DNA from: Chitinophagaceae bacterium
GTDB lineage: Bacteria; Bacteroidota; Bacteroidia; Chitinophagales; Chitinophagaceae
Length of the DNA stretch: 64,000 nucleotides
Direction of reading: 5' to 3'
Assembly: GCA_014879565.1 (NCBI GenBank)
Contig: JACSRW010000028.1
Location: 62,001-126,000 of the forward strand
The translations under genes were made by a program, and so were the position numbers. A model generated the notes under the pieces. It was not told where the DNA came from and did no database searches. It saw only the letters and a program-made list of their open reading frames with translations. Below are positions 45,460 to 52,290 of the stretch, in pieces. Every line of letters starts with the position of its first letter. Position 1 is the stretch's first letter.

Positions 45460-45671
45460 CTGTTCATTATTTAGTCATTCAATTTACCCCCCGGATACAG
45501 GGTTTAGCAATGAGCCTCATCAGTTGAAAAAATGACAGCGCTCAGTGACAATTGTTCAGGTTTTAAAACATGATCTCAAAAGGTTATTTGTAATTCACTC
45601 TAAATACGAACCAGCAGCTTCTTTTTAGGATTTTATACTGATTTAGCAACAGGAAACAGGACAGGGCTGAT

Positions 45672-45692
45672 TAAATTTGAACGAACCGGTTC
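45672..45692 (+). promoter_or_regulatory. -7 element and GAACCGGTTC palindrome before the GT-HAD gene
   Basis: TAAATTTG (45672-45679) matches the -7 consensus. The palindrome GAACCGGTTC (45683-45692) lies where transcription would start, so it could be an operator. Confidence 0.4.
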
Positions 45693-45724
45693 CTGCATTG
45701 ATTTTTTCACTTAAAAGCTCTTAT

Positions 45725-47098
45725 ATGATTACTGTAATTATTCCCGCGCTGAATGAAGAAAAAACCGTTGCGCAGGTGGTAAAACTGGCCAGGGCTTCAG
45801 CCGGGGTAACGGAAGTGATAGTGGTGGATGATAAATCACTGGACAATACTGTGGGGGAAGCTAAAATGGCCGGTGCAACGGTACTGACCAGCACCAAACT
45901 GGGTAAAGGTGCTTCCATGAAAGACGGGGTGCTTTGCGCTGGTAATGAAGTGCTGGTTTTTCTCGACGCGGATATTACCACTTACCCGCAGGATATAATT
46001 ACCCAACTGGCAGAACCGCTCCTGAAGGACCGGGCGGATTTCAGTAAATCCTATTTCTCCCGGCAGGCGGGAAGGGTAACCGAACTGGTGGCAAAACCCC
46101 TGCTTTCTATTTTATACCCTGATTTTCCCGCTTTTGTACAACCCCTGAGCGGTATGATTGCCGGCCGGAAATCATTATTACGCAAACTGGATTTTGAGGA
46201 AGGCTACGGTGTGGATATCGGTATCCTGATTGATATGTACCAACTGGGTGCAAGGATTGAAGAAGTGTGTATCGGGCATATTGAAAACAGGATGCAGCCG
46301 CTGGAACAACTGGGAAAAATGTCAAGGGAAGTGGCTTCAGTAATTCTGAAAAAGTCAAAGCATTCAGGCGAGAATAATTATGAAACACTGGAGCATATCC
46401 AGTTGATCCGGGAACAAATGGAGTTTGCGATCCGTGAAAGTTCCCGCTTGCTCCGGAAGGTTGCCATTTTTGATATGGATAATACGCTGCTGCGCGCGAG
46501 TTTTATTCATACTGCGGCCGCACAGTTCGGCTTTAAAAAAGAATTGCTGGATATCCAGACCACGCAAACCAATCCTTTTATACGCACCAAACAGATTGCC
46601 AGGTTGCTCAAAGGCCGGGATTTCAGTGAACTGATCCGGCTGGCGGACAGTATTCCGGTAACTGCGCATGCGGAGGAGATGATCCGTCTGCTGAAAGACA
46701 ATGGATTTGTGGTGGGGCTGGTATCGGACAGTTACGATTGTATCACCAATCATTTTAAGAATAAATTCGGGTTTGATTTTTCACTGGGCAATGAACTCGA
46801 GTTTTCCAAAAGTGTGGCCACCGGGGAAGTGAAGATCCCTTCTTTTTATCTGTCGCACGAACACAGTGCCTGCACGCATGAGTATTGTAAAACCCATGCT
46901 CTGACGCATATCTGCAAGCGATTTGACGTGTCTTTATCCGATACACTGGCGATCGGTGACAGCGAAAATGATATCTGTATTATCAAAAAAGCGGGGATCG
47001 GAGTGTCGTTCTGTTCTTCCAACAGTCTGCTTGACGCGGTGGCGGATTATATTATCAAGGAGCCGGATTTTGGATTGCTGGCGCCCCTTGTTGAATAG
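45725..47098 (+). CDS. fusion of GpgS-like glycosyltransferase and HAD phosphatase
   Basis: A 457-residue two-domain protein. Residues 1-215 are a GT-A transferase resembling glucosyl-/mannosyl-3-phosphoglycerate synthases: VIIPALNEEKTVAQVV, LDADITTYP, RQAGRVTELVAKPLLS and QPLSGMIAGR are seen. Residues 246-450 are a SerB-type HAD phosphatase with nucleophile Asp250 (FDMDNTLL), SDSYD and IGDSENDICI. Together they could make a glycosyl-3-phosphoglycerate and then remove the phosphate, giving a compatible solute such as glucosylglycerate. The reaction is inferred. The start at 45725 (MITVIIPA) is set by the GT fold. Confidence 0.8.
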   Translation: MITVIIPALNEEKTVAQVVKLARASAGVTEVIVVDDKSLDNTVGEAKMAGATVLTSTKLGKGASMKDGVLCAGNEVLVFLDADITTYPQDIITQLAEPLLKDRADFSKSYFSRQAGRVTELVAKPLLSILYPDFPAFVQPLSGMIAGRKSLLRKLDFEEGYGVDIGILIDMYQLGARIEEVCIGHIENRMQPLEQLGKMSREVASVILKKSKHSGENNYETLEHIQLIREQMEFAIRESSRLLRKVAIFDMDNTLLRASFIHTAAAQFGFKKELLDIQTTQTNPFIRTKQIARLLKGRDFSELIRLADSIPVTAHAEEMIRLLKDNGFVVGLVSDSYDCITNHFKNKFGFDFSLGNELEFSKSVATGEVKIPSFYLSHEHSACTHEYCKTHALTHICKRFDVSLSDTLAIGDSENDICIIKKAGIGVSFCSSNSLLDAVADYIIKEPDFGLLAPLVE

Positions 47099-47101
47099 GG
47101 A

Positions 47102-47662
47102 TCATTTTTTTTTACGCAGCAGGGCTTCGATTTTTTCTTCCAGGGAGCGATGTCCGCTGGCATCGGGAAGATCAAGTGTTTCCAGTGCGTCCCGTAAGTG
47201 AATAAGCTGTTTTTCTCCCTGCAGAAATTGTTTTTCAAGGGTTTCCCGGTTGCCGGTTTCCCAATAGCGCCCCGTGTCCTGCAGACCGAAGTCATGAAAA
47301 TATTTACCCGCCAGGTAACGGAAAAGCCGGATCAGTGTGATATGGACATCTGGTCCGGCAAACTGGGTACTGCATTCCACTCCGTATACCGGGTCGGGTT
47401 TAAGTCCTTTTTCCTTCAGCAGGGAACAGGTAATCTGGCTGATGGGGGACAGGAGCCGGTCTTGGCCGTCAAAGGTCAGGAAAAGCGGACTGCAATTTTC
47501 CGGTGAAAAGTAAATGCCTTCCAGTCCGCCGGGTTCAGCCGCATCAAAATAATGATAATGCCAGCCAAGGCTGCTGCAGATATCCTGCATTTCTTCCGCC
47601 AGGTCAGGCAGCAGGAGACGATCGCGAATAATACCTGTATAAAAAAATGAAACGCCTTTCAT
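47102..47662 (-). CDS. conserved hypothetical protein, 186 aa
   Basis: A soluble protein without signal peptide or membrane helix. It starts MKGVSFFYTGIIRDRLLLPDLAEEM and ends in a Lys-rich tail. A single Cys in VECSTQFAGPD and a Trp/His cluster (GWHYHYFDAAEPGG) are visible. No family was recognised. It is convergent with the GT-HAD fusion, with 3 bases between the stops. Confidence 0.65.
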   Translation of the reverse strand: MKGVSFFYTGIIRDRLLLPDLAEEMQDICSSLGWHYHYFDAAEPGGLEGIYFSPENCSPLFLTFDGQDRLLSPISQITCSLLKEKGLKPDPVYGVECSTQFAGPDVHITLIRLFRYLAGKYFHDFGLQDTGRYWETGNRETLEKQFLQGEKQLIHLRDALETLDLPDASGHRSLEEKIEALLRKKK

Positions 47663-47842
47663 GACAGCGAATTTGTACAGGAAAACTTTGCTTTGAACAA
47701 TTAACCCTTACGGAAGGTTTACTGAAAATAGAATTTTACGGCGGAAATAAGTATCGGGCTTTTTTTGTTAAAGGATCATTATGAGAAAAGATGGTGCCGG
47801 TATTGGCATTTCCCTTTAAAAATCCTTCTCATTATTATTCTC

Positions 47843-47850
47843 TAACTTTG
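47843..47850 (+). promoter_or_regulatory. -7 element of hflX
   Basis: TAACTTTG followed by C matches the -7 consensus, 33 bases before the hflX ATG. The -33 box is not clear. Confidence 0.5.
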
Positions 47851-47883
47851 CATATCCCTCGCCTTGCGGGGGATTTTATCATT

Positions 47884-49101
47884 ATGCTCGACAAGTCGAA
47901 GAAAATTAAGGAAGAGGAAAAGGCGGTACTGGTGGGTCTGGTGCATAAAGACCAGACGGAGGCGCAGGTGAACGAGTACCTGGACGAACTGGCTTTTCTC
48001 GCTGAAACAGCCGGAGCGGTAGCTATGAAGCGGTTTACACAAAAGCTGCCCCATCCCGACAGCCGCACTTTTGTGGGTAAGGGGAAACTGGAAGAGATCC
48101 GTCAGTATGTGCAGGCGAAGGAGGTACAGATCGTGATTTTTGATGATGAGCTCAGCGGCGCGCAGATCAATAATATTGAGAAGGCCCTGGGGGTAAAAAC
48201 CATTGACCGGAGTGACCTGATCCTGGATATTTTCGCCCGGAGGGCTAAAACGGCCCAGGCCCGGGCCCAGGTGGAGCTGGCTCAGTACCAGTATTTATTA
48301 CCCCGGCTGCGGGGGATGTGGAAACACCTGGAGCGGTTGGGGGGTGGTATTGGTACGCGGGGGCCCGGGGAGACCGAGATTGAGACCGACCGCCGGATTG
48401 TACGGGATAAGATTTCACTGCTTAAGAAAAAACTGGCGGAGATTGACAAACAGGCCTATACCCAGCGTAAGGATCGCGGGGAGTTTATCCGGGTGGCCCT
48501 GGTGGGTTATACCAATGTGGGTAAGAGTACGCTGATGAACCTGCTGAGCAAACGGGAGGTATTTGCCGAGAACAAATTGTTTGCCACGCTGGATACCACG
48601 ACCAGTAAAGTGGTGTATGAGAATACCCCATTCCTGCTGAGTGATACGGTGGGTTTTATCCGCAAGCTGCCCCACCACCTGGTGGAGAGTTTCAAGAGTA
48701 CGCTGGATGAAGTGCGGGAAGCGGATATATTGCTGCATGTGGTGGATGTATCGCATCCCGGTTATGAGGAGCAGATCGCGGTGGTGAATAAAACCCTTCA
48801 GGAGCTGGGGGCTGCGGAGAAGCCTGTGCTTACCATTTTTAATAAGATGGACCTCTATGAGCAGTTTACTTTTGATGAGTGGCTGGAAGAGGAGACGAAG
48901 AAGGAGATTCTGCAGGATCTGTATGATCGCTGGCAGGGTGAAACGGGGGGCAATGCGGTATTTGTGGCTGCCACCGAACGCCGCAATCTGGACGGGTTAC
49001 GCAAAACCATACTTGATAAAGTGCGGAAACTGTACCGGGTGCGTTATCCGTATAAGACGGATTTTTTTTATGGGGAGGAGGGGGAGATGAGTGACCAGTA
49101 A
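47884..49101 (+). CDS. hflX: ribosome-associated GTPase HflX
   Basis: A GTPase that splits stalled 70S ribosomes under stress. The 405 residues comprise the HflX N-terminal domain (TFVGKGKLEEIR, VIFDDELSGAQINNIE), a coiled coil (KLGGxGxxGPGETEIETDRR-type region) and the G domain with G1 GYTNVGKST, G3 DTVG and G4 NKMD. The in-frame upstream Met would put the promoter inside the gene, so ATG 47884 is used. The TAA stop is the first part of a TAATGAG tandem repeat. Confidence 0.95.
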   Translation: MLDKSKKIKEEEKAVLVGLVHKDQTEAQVNEYLDELAFLAETAGAVAMKRFTQKLPHPDSRTFVGKGKLEEIRQYVQAKEVQIVIFDDELSGAQINNIEKALGVKTIDRSDLILDIFARRAKTAQARAQVELAQYQYLLPRLRGMWKHLERLGGGIGTRGPGETEIETDRRIVRDKISLLKKKLAEIDKQAYTQRKDRGEFIRVALVGYTNVGKSTLMNLLSKREVFAENKLFATLDTTTSKVVYENTPFLLSDTVGFIRKLPHHLVESFKSTLDEVREADILLHVVDVSHPGYEEQIAVVNKTLQELGAAEKPVLTIFNKMDLYEQFTFDEWLEEETKKEILQDLYDRWQGETGGNAVFVAATERRNLDGLRKTILDKVRKLYRVRYPYKTDFFYGEEGEMSDQ

Positions 49102-49133
49102 TGAGTAATGAGTAATGAGTAATGAGTAATGAG
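49099..49133. repeat. TAATGAG x5 tandem repeat at the hflX stop
   Basis: Five exact copies of a 7-bp unit start with the hflX stop codon itself. Every unit contains TAA, ATG and TGA. Copy number could vary without altering the protein. Confidence 0.9.
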
Positions 49134-49235
49134 TAGCTGGCAGAACTGAACTATTTTTTGGCACGCCCGTTTTGAGGAAAGCACCATAAGTGTAATGACT
49201 TTTTCCCCTTACTCATTCTATCTTCAACCTCTTCA

Positions 49236-49592
49236 ATGGCAGAAAAACTCATTTTCCACAAAATCGCCGATCATCCCGACGAGCTCGCCTGGGGGGATAA
49301 TCATATTGCAGTAGCCGAAGCCAGCGGGAAGAAGATCTGTATTGGCCGGTATACGGATCGTTTTTTCGCTTTTGCGTATAAATGTCCGCATGCCGGGGGG
49401 GTGCTGGCGCAGGGCTGGATAGACCCGCTGGGGAATGTGGTTTGTCCACTGCACCGGTACAAATTTTCCCTGGAAAACGGCCGGAATGTAAGCGGGGAGG
49501 GGTATTATCTGAAGCGCTGGCCGGTGGAGTGGCGGGAGGATGGGCTTTATGTGGGGATGGAAACTGGTGGCTGGGGCGGCATTTTTGGCTAA
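49236..49592 (+). CDS. Rieske [2Fe-2S] domain protein
   Basis: A 118-residue stand-alone Rieske ferredoxin. The cluster ligands are CPHAGG and CPLHRYKF (C-x-H ... C-x2-H). No signal peptide or membrane helix is present, so it is cytosolic, like NirD- or BphA3-type electron carriers. The partner oxygenase or reductase is not adjacent. Confidence 0.92.
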   Translation: MAEKLIFHKIADHPDELAWGDNHIAVAEASGKKICIGRYTDRFFAFAYKCPHAGGVLAQGWIDPLGNVVCPLHRYKFSLENGRNVSGEGYYLKRWPVEWREDGLYVGMETGGWGGIFG

Positions 49593-49610
49593 AAAAACGT
49601 GTCTTACAGC

Positions 49611-49641
49611 TTGTTAATAATTCAAATTCCCCCTATTTTTG
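49611..49641 (+). promoter_or_regulatory. promoter of tRNA-Asn
   Basis: TTG (49611), a 20-bp spacer and TATTTTTG (49634-49641) form a consensus Bacteroidota promoter. A GAAA-capped CCCC/GGGG hairpin (49645-49656) lies at the predicted transcript start. Confidence 0.8.
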
Positions 49642-49736
49642 CAGCCCCGAAAGGGGAAGTCGCCGATGCCGGTTTGCCGTAAAAAGCTCCAAACCCAGGT
49701 CTCCTGGCTCAGGACTCCGGACTCCCGACTGGTTAT

Positions 49737-49810
49737 TCCTCCTTAGCTCAGTTGGTTAGAGCATCTGACTGTTAATCAGAGGGTCGCTGGTTCAAGTCCA
49801 GCAGGGGGAG
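49737..49810 (+). tRNA. tRNA-Asn (GTT)
   Basis: A 74-base cloverleaf. The acceptor arm TCCTCCT pairs with AGGGGGA (one G-U). The D loop contains AGTTGGTTAGA, the anticodon stem-loop is TCTGA-CTGTTAA-TCAGA with anticodon GTT, and the T arm is GCTGG-TTCAAGT-CCAGC. The discriminator is G and CCA is not encoded. It decodes AAC/AAU. Confidence 0.97.
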
Positions 49811-49812
49811 CA

Positions 49813-49844
49813 AAAAAAAGCCAGCTAAAAGCTGGCTTTTTTTT
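49813..49844 (+). terminator. terminator of tRNA-Asn
   Basis: A 10-bp perfect stem AAAAGCCAGC / GCTGGCTTTT with a TAAAA loop and T run directly after the tRNA. Confidence 0.92.
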
Positions 49845-49898
49845 GCGACGTTCCGACCGAACGAAGTGAGCGTCGGAAGGGAGCAGATATAAATGTAA

Positions 49899-49931
49899 AA
49901 GGGTTATACTTTGATAGTATAGCCCTTTTTT
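49899..49931 (+). terminator. second hairpin terminator before the antitoxin gene
   Basis: A 12-bp stem (49899-49910 with 49916-49927, one G-U) and T tail. It would stop read-through from the tRNA into the toxin-antitoxin operon. Confidence 0.75.
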
Positions 49932-49951
49932 AATTTGAATTTTTCATATAA

Positions 49952-49981
49952 TGTACATATATTTGTACATAATATTGTACA
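49952..49981 (+). promoter_or_regulatory. three TGTACA operator boxes of the yefM-yoeB operon
   Basis: TGTACA occurs at 49952, 49964 and 49976, exactly 12 bp apart. From established knowledge, TGTACA boxes 12 bp apart bind YefM and the YefM-YoeB complex in E. coli, where two boxes are described. The last box ends three bases before the antitoxin ATG. Confidence 0.85.
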
Positions 49982-49984
49982 CCC

Positions 49985-50236
49985 ATGCTTACAACAACAT
50001 TATCAGACTTTCGGAAAGATATCAAGAGTTACCTTGATAAGGTTACTCAAAGTTATGAAACCCTTATTATAAATCGTGGTAAAGATACCGGCGTTGTTGT
50101 TATTTCCTTAGAGGAATACAACTCCCTAAAGAGCACCCAGCATGAATTATCTTCCCGTATCAATCAACAGCGACTGGATGCCTCTATTGAGTCGTTGAAA
50201 ACAGGAAAGAAACTGATTAAAAAACTTGTTGATTGA
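49985..50236 (+). CDS. yefM: YefM/Phd-family antitoxin
   Basis: An 83-residue DNA-binding antitoxin. The N-terminal Phd/YefM fold is seen in TLSDFRKDIKSYLDKV and VVVISLEEYNSLKST. The C-terminal 30 residues are a charged helix (SIESLKTGKKLIKKL) that would wrap and block YoeB. It represses its own operon through the TGTACA boxes. Its TGA overlaps the toxin ATG by one base. Confidence 0.93.
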   Translation: MLTTTLSDFRKDIKSYLDKVTQSYETLIINRGKDTGVVVISLEEYNSLKSTQHELSSRINQQRLDASIESLKTGKKLIKKLVD

Positions 50237-50493
50237 TGAAATTTGTTTTCACCGTATTATCGTGGGAAGATTATCTTTTCTGGCAAAAAAATGATAAGCA
50301 AAAACTGAAACGAATCAATGAGTTGCTGAAAGATATTTCACGTAATCCCTATGAAGGAATCGGAAAACCTGAGCCATTAAAATTTAATTATGCAGGTTTT
50401 TGGTCCAGACGGATAGATGACGAACACAGACTGATCTATCGGGTCGTTGATGATGAGATCCAGATTGTCAAATGCCGGTTTCATTATGATTAA
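50236..50493 (+). CDS. yoeB: YoeB-family mRNA endoribonuclease toxin
   Basis: An 85-residue ribosome-dependent RNase that cleaves mRNA in the A site when freed from the antitoxin. All catalytic residues of E. coli YoeB fall at the same numbers: Glu46, Arg65, His83 and Tyr84 (CRFHYD end). The toxin is therefore predicted to be active. ATG 50236 overlaps the antitoxin stop (TGATG), giving coupled translation; the TTG one codon earlier is less likely. Confidence 0.95.
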   Translation: MKFVFTVLSWEDYLFWQKNDKQKLKRINELLKDISRNPYEGIGKPEPLKFNYAGFWSRRIDDEHRLIYRVVDDEIQIVKCRFHYD

Positions 50494-50523
50494 TACTAAA
50501 TAAACTGCAGTTTTCGTCAATAA

Positions 50524-50646
50524 GGGGAGCAAAAAAAAGTCAGCATTGCGCTGGCTTTTTTTCTGAATACCCGACCGAACGAAGTGAGCGTCGGGAGGGA
50601 GTGGTACAAATAAAGGGTATACTTTGATAGTTTGACCCTTTTTGAT
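50524..50646. repeat. direct repeat R: diverged copy of the tRNA 3' flank
   Basis: It contains GGGGAGC plus the A tract (the tRNA 3' end), a stem 50537-50544 with 50550-50557, a palindrome CCCGAC/GTCGGG (50570-50595) sharing a 21-base identical core with repeat L, and a hairpin region with 13 identical bases. The tRNA body is missing. By eye, identity to repeat L is about 80%. Confidence 0.8.
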
Positions 50647-50687
50647 TTTTGACATTTTCTTTCCAACAGCTTGCTGAGAGATAAAAC

Positions 50688-52049
50688 TCAGTATCTATAA
50701 AAAATATCAGTATTCCACAAAAACAACCCACCTCCTGTCATCGCCAGCATGTACTTGCCATCGGTAGTGGTTTTGATGTTTTCAAAATCAGGGGCAACAT
50801 TGGTTCTTGTCATTACACGTTGGTTAGTGAAATCGAGTAATGCAAATTCATAAGGTGATGAAGAGATACGATAATACATAACATCCTGGTCTGTCAATTT
50901 GTAACTGAATGAAGCGGTCAGAGAATTACGATTGTCAAAATTAGAAGGATTCATCCACGTGCCGTTGCTATTGTTATAAATAGATTGGTAAGCATAGCTT
51001 GCGACAAATAATTTATCCTGTGTTTTACTGGTGATGATATAATGAGTAGGATTGGAATTTGCATAGATCAATTCAGTAATATTACCACTGATGCAATCCA
51101 GAATGGCACCTCTCGGGTAAGCATTGCCTCTTTGCATATAGATCTTTGAACCATTATAGTTCGCCTGGGCGTTATAAAGGTCCTTGAAATCTGGTGAACC
51201 AGTAGAGTTGATCCATGCTGAGTGCGCATATATGGTATCATTGTAGCGTGAATCAATAACCCTCCAACGAGGATAACTCGATTCCAGTGCACCTGTATTA
51301 ATCACTCCATATCCATTATTGCCAAATTCGATGTCGTAGATCATCCTATGCCAACTCGGATTGTCATATATATCCGGCTGCAATGTAATCACTCGCTCAG
51401 TCGTTCCATTCACCGGGTTCATGACATAAATTTTATCAGGGTTTGGTTCATAGAAAGGGTAGGGCAGAATATAGAACCGTTGATTTTGTGCATTTATAAC
51501 GAACTTGCGTGGCTTAAAAGCCAGATCATATGATCGCGAATAAGCGGGATCATCGATACCAAGACAAACAATACGATTTGGGTTTGTCGTAGTGACCCAA
51601 ACATATTTATTATCATTTGAAATATCATAATACATGATATCGCCCTCCAAAGAGAACTTCCTGGTATAGTAAGAGAATTTTACAGTGTCAATTTTGGTTA
51701 GGCCATCATTATCTTTTACTGATACCTGGAATTGATAATCTCTTCCAAGTGAAGCACAAAGTAGATTATAGAACTTAACCGTTTTCCCATCGCTGGAAAC
51801 TGTTCGGTTGATATCGGGCAAGCAGGTGTTGCTAATAAGCAATATGTAGTTAACAGTGACGGCCTTATTATAATTAAGGATGAATGTATCAAGCACATTC
51901 TTCGCTTTATTACCAATAAAGAATGAACTGTTTTGTAATACGATTGGAGTAGGCGGCGGCGGGATTGTGACAGGATCAATAGCTTTTTTTGAGCAAGTGA
52001 AAGCACAAATTGAAAAAAACAAAACCATAACGATGTGCCGCCTGTTCAT
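50688..52049 (-). CDS. AT-rich lipoprotein, probable beta-propeller, 453 aa
   Basis: The signal ends in the lipobox AFTC (Cys19), followed by a PPPPTP linker. The first 130 residues look like an immunoglobulin-type domain. The rest has repeated strand patterns (YVWVTTTNPNRIVCLG, KIYVMNPVNGTTERVITL, GKYMLAMTGGGLFLWN) typical of seven-bladed YVTN/WD-type propellers. No known family was assigned. Codon use is AT-rich compared with neighbours, suggesting recent acquisition. Its ATG overlaps the end of the preceding frame (ATGA). Confidence 0.75.
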   Translation of the reverse strand: MNRRHIVMVLFFSICAFTCSKKAIDPVTIPPPPTPIVLQNSSFFIGNKAKNVLDTFILNYNKAVTVNYILLISNTCLPDINRTVSSDGKTVKFYNLLCASLGRDYQFQVSVKDNDGLTKIDTVKFSYYTRKFSLEGDIMYYDISNDNKYVWVTTTNPNRIVCLGIDDPAYSRSYDLAFKPRKFVINAQNQRFYILPYPFYEPNPDKIYVMNPVNGTTERVITLQPDIYDNPSWHRMIYDIEFGNNGYGVINTGALESSYPRWRVIDSRYNDTIYAHSAWINSTGSPDFKDLYNAQANYNGSKIYMQRGNAYPRGAILDCISGNITELIYANSNPTHYIITSKTQDKLFVASYAYQSIYNNSNGTWMNPSNFDNRNSLTASFSYKLTDQDVMYYRISSSPYEFALLDFTNQRVMTRTNVAPDFENIKTTTDGKYMLAMTGGGLFLWNTDIFYRY

Positions 52050-52290
52050 AGAATAAAAGTCTGATAAATTTGCAGTAATCCCAAATATTTATCTCTGGTC
52101 GTCATCAACGTTTCAGAAATTGACTTCCAAATGTTTGCAATTTCAACGAGCTTTTCACAAACTCCTGAAATATCTCCACCAGAATTTGACCTCACTTCGC
52201 TTACGTTTGGTGGAATATTCAAAAGGGAATCTCGCCAATAACTGAGTGTCTTCTTCCTTGATTCATCCCGATGCCCATCGTTCTTTTCTA
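52046..52290 (-). pseudogene. orphan reading frame, possible gene remnant
   Basis: An open frame of about 80 codons lies between the barrel gene stop and the lipoprotein start. Its only ATG is inside the barrel gene in another frame. The predicted peptide is charged and helical (NDGHRDESRKKTLSYWRD, CEKLVEIANIWKSISE). The ATGA overlap with the lipoprotein hints at former translation. It may be the 3' remnant of a gene lost when the AT-rich segment arrived. Confidence 0.3.

Larger units (their letters stand above)
49804..49931. repeat. direct repeat L: tRNA 3' end, terminator, palindrome and second hairpin
   Basis: This unit holds the last bases of tRNA-Asn, a terminator (stem 49816-49825 with 49831-49840 plus T run), a palindromic unit with arms TTCCGAC/GTCGGAA (49851-49878), and a 12-bp hairpin with T tail (49899-49931). 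A diverged copy lies at 50524-50646, on the other side of the toxin-antitoxin pair. Confidence 0.8.
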
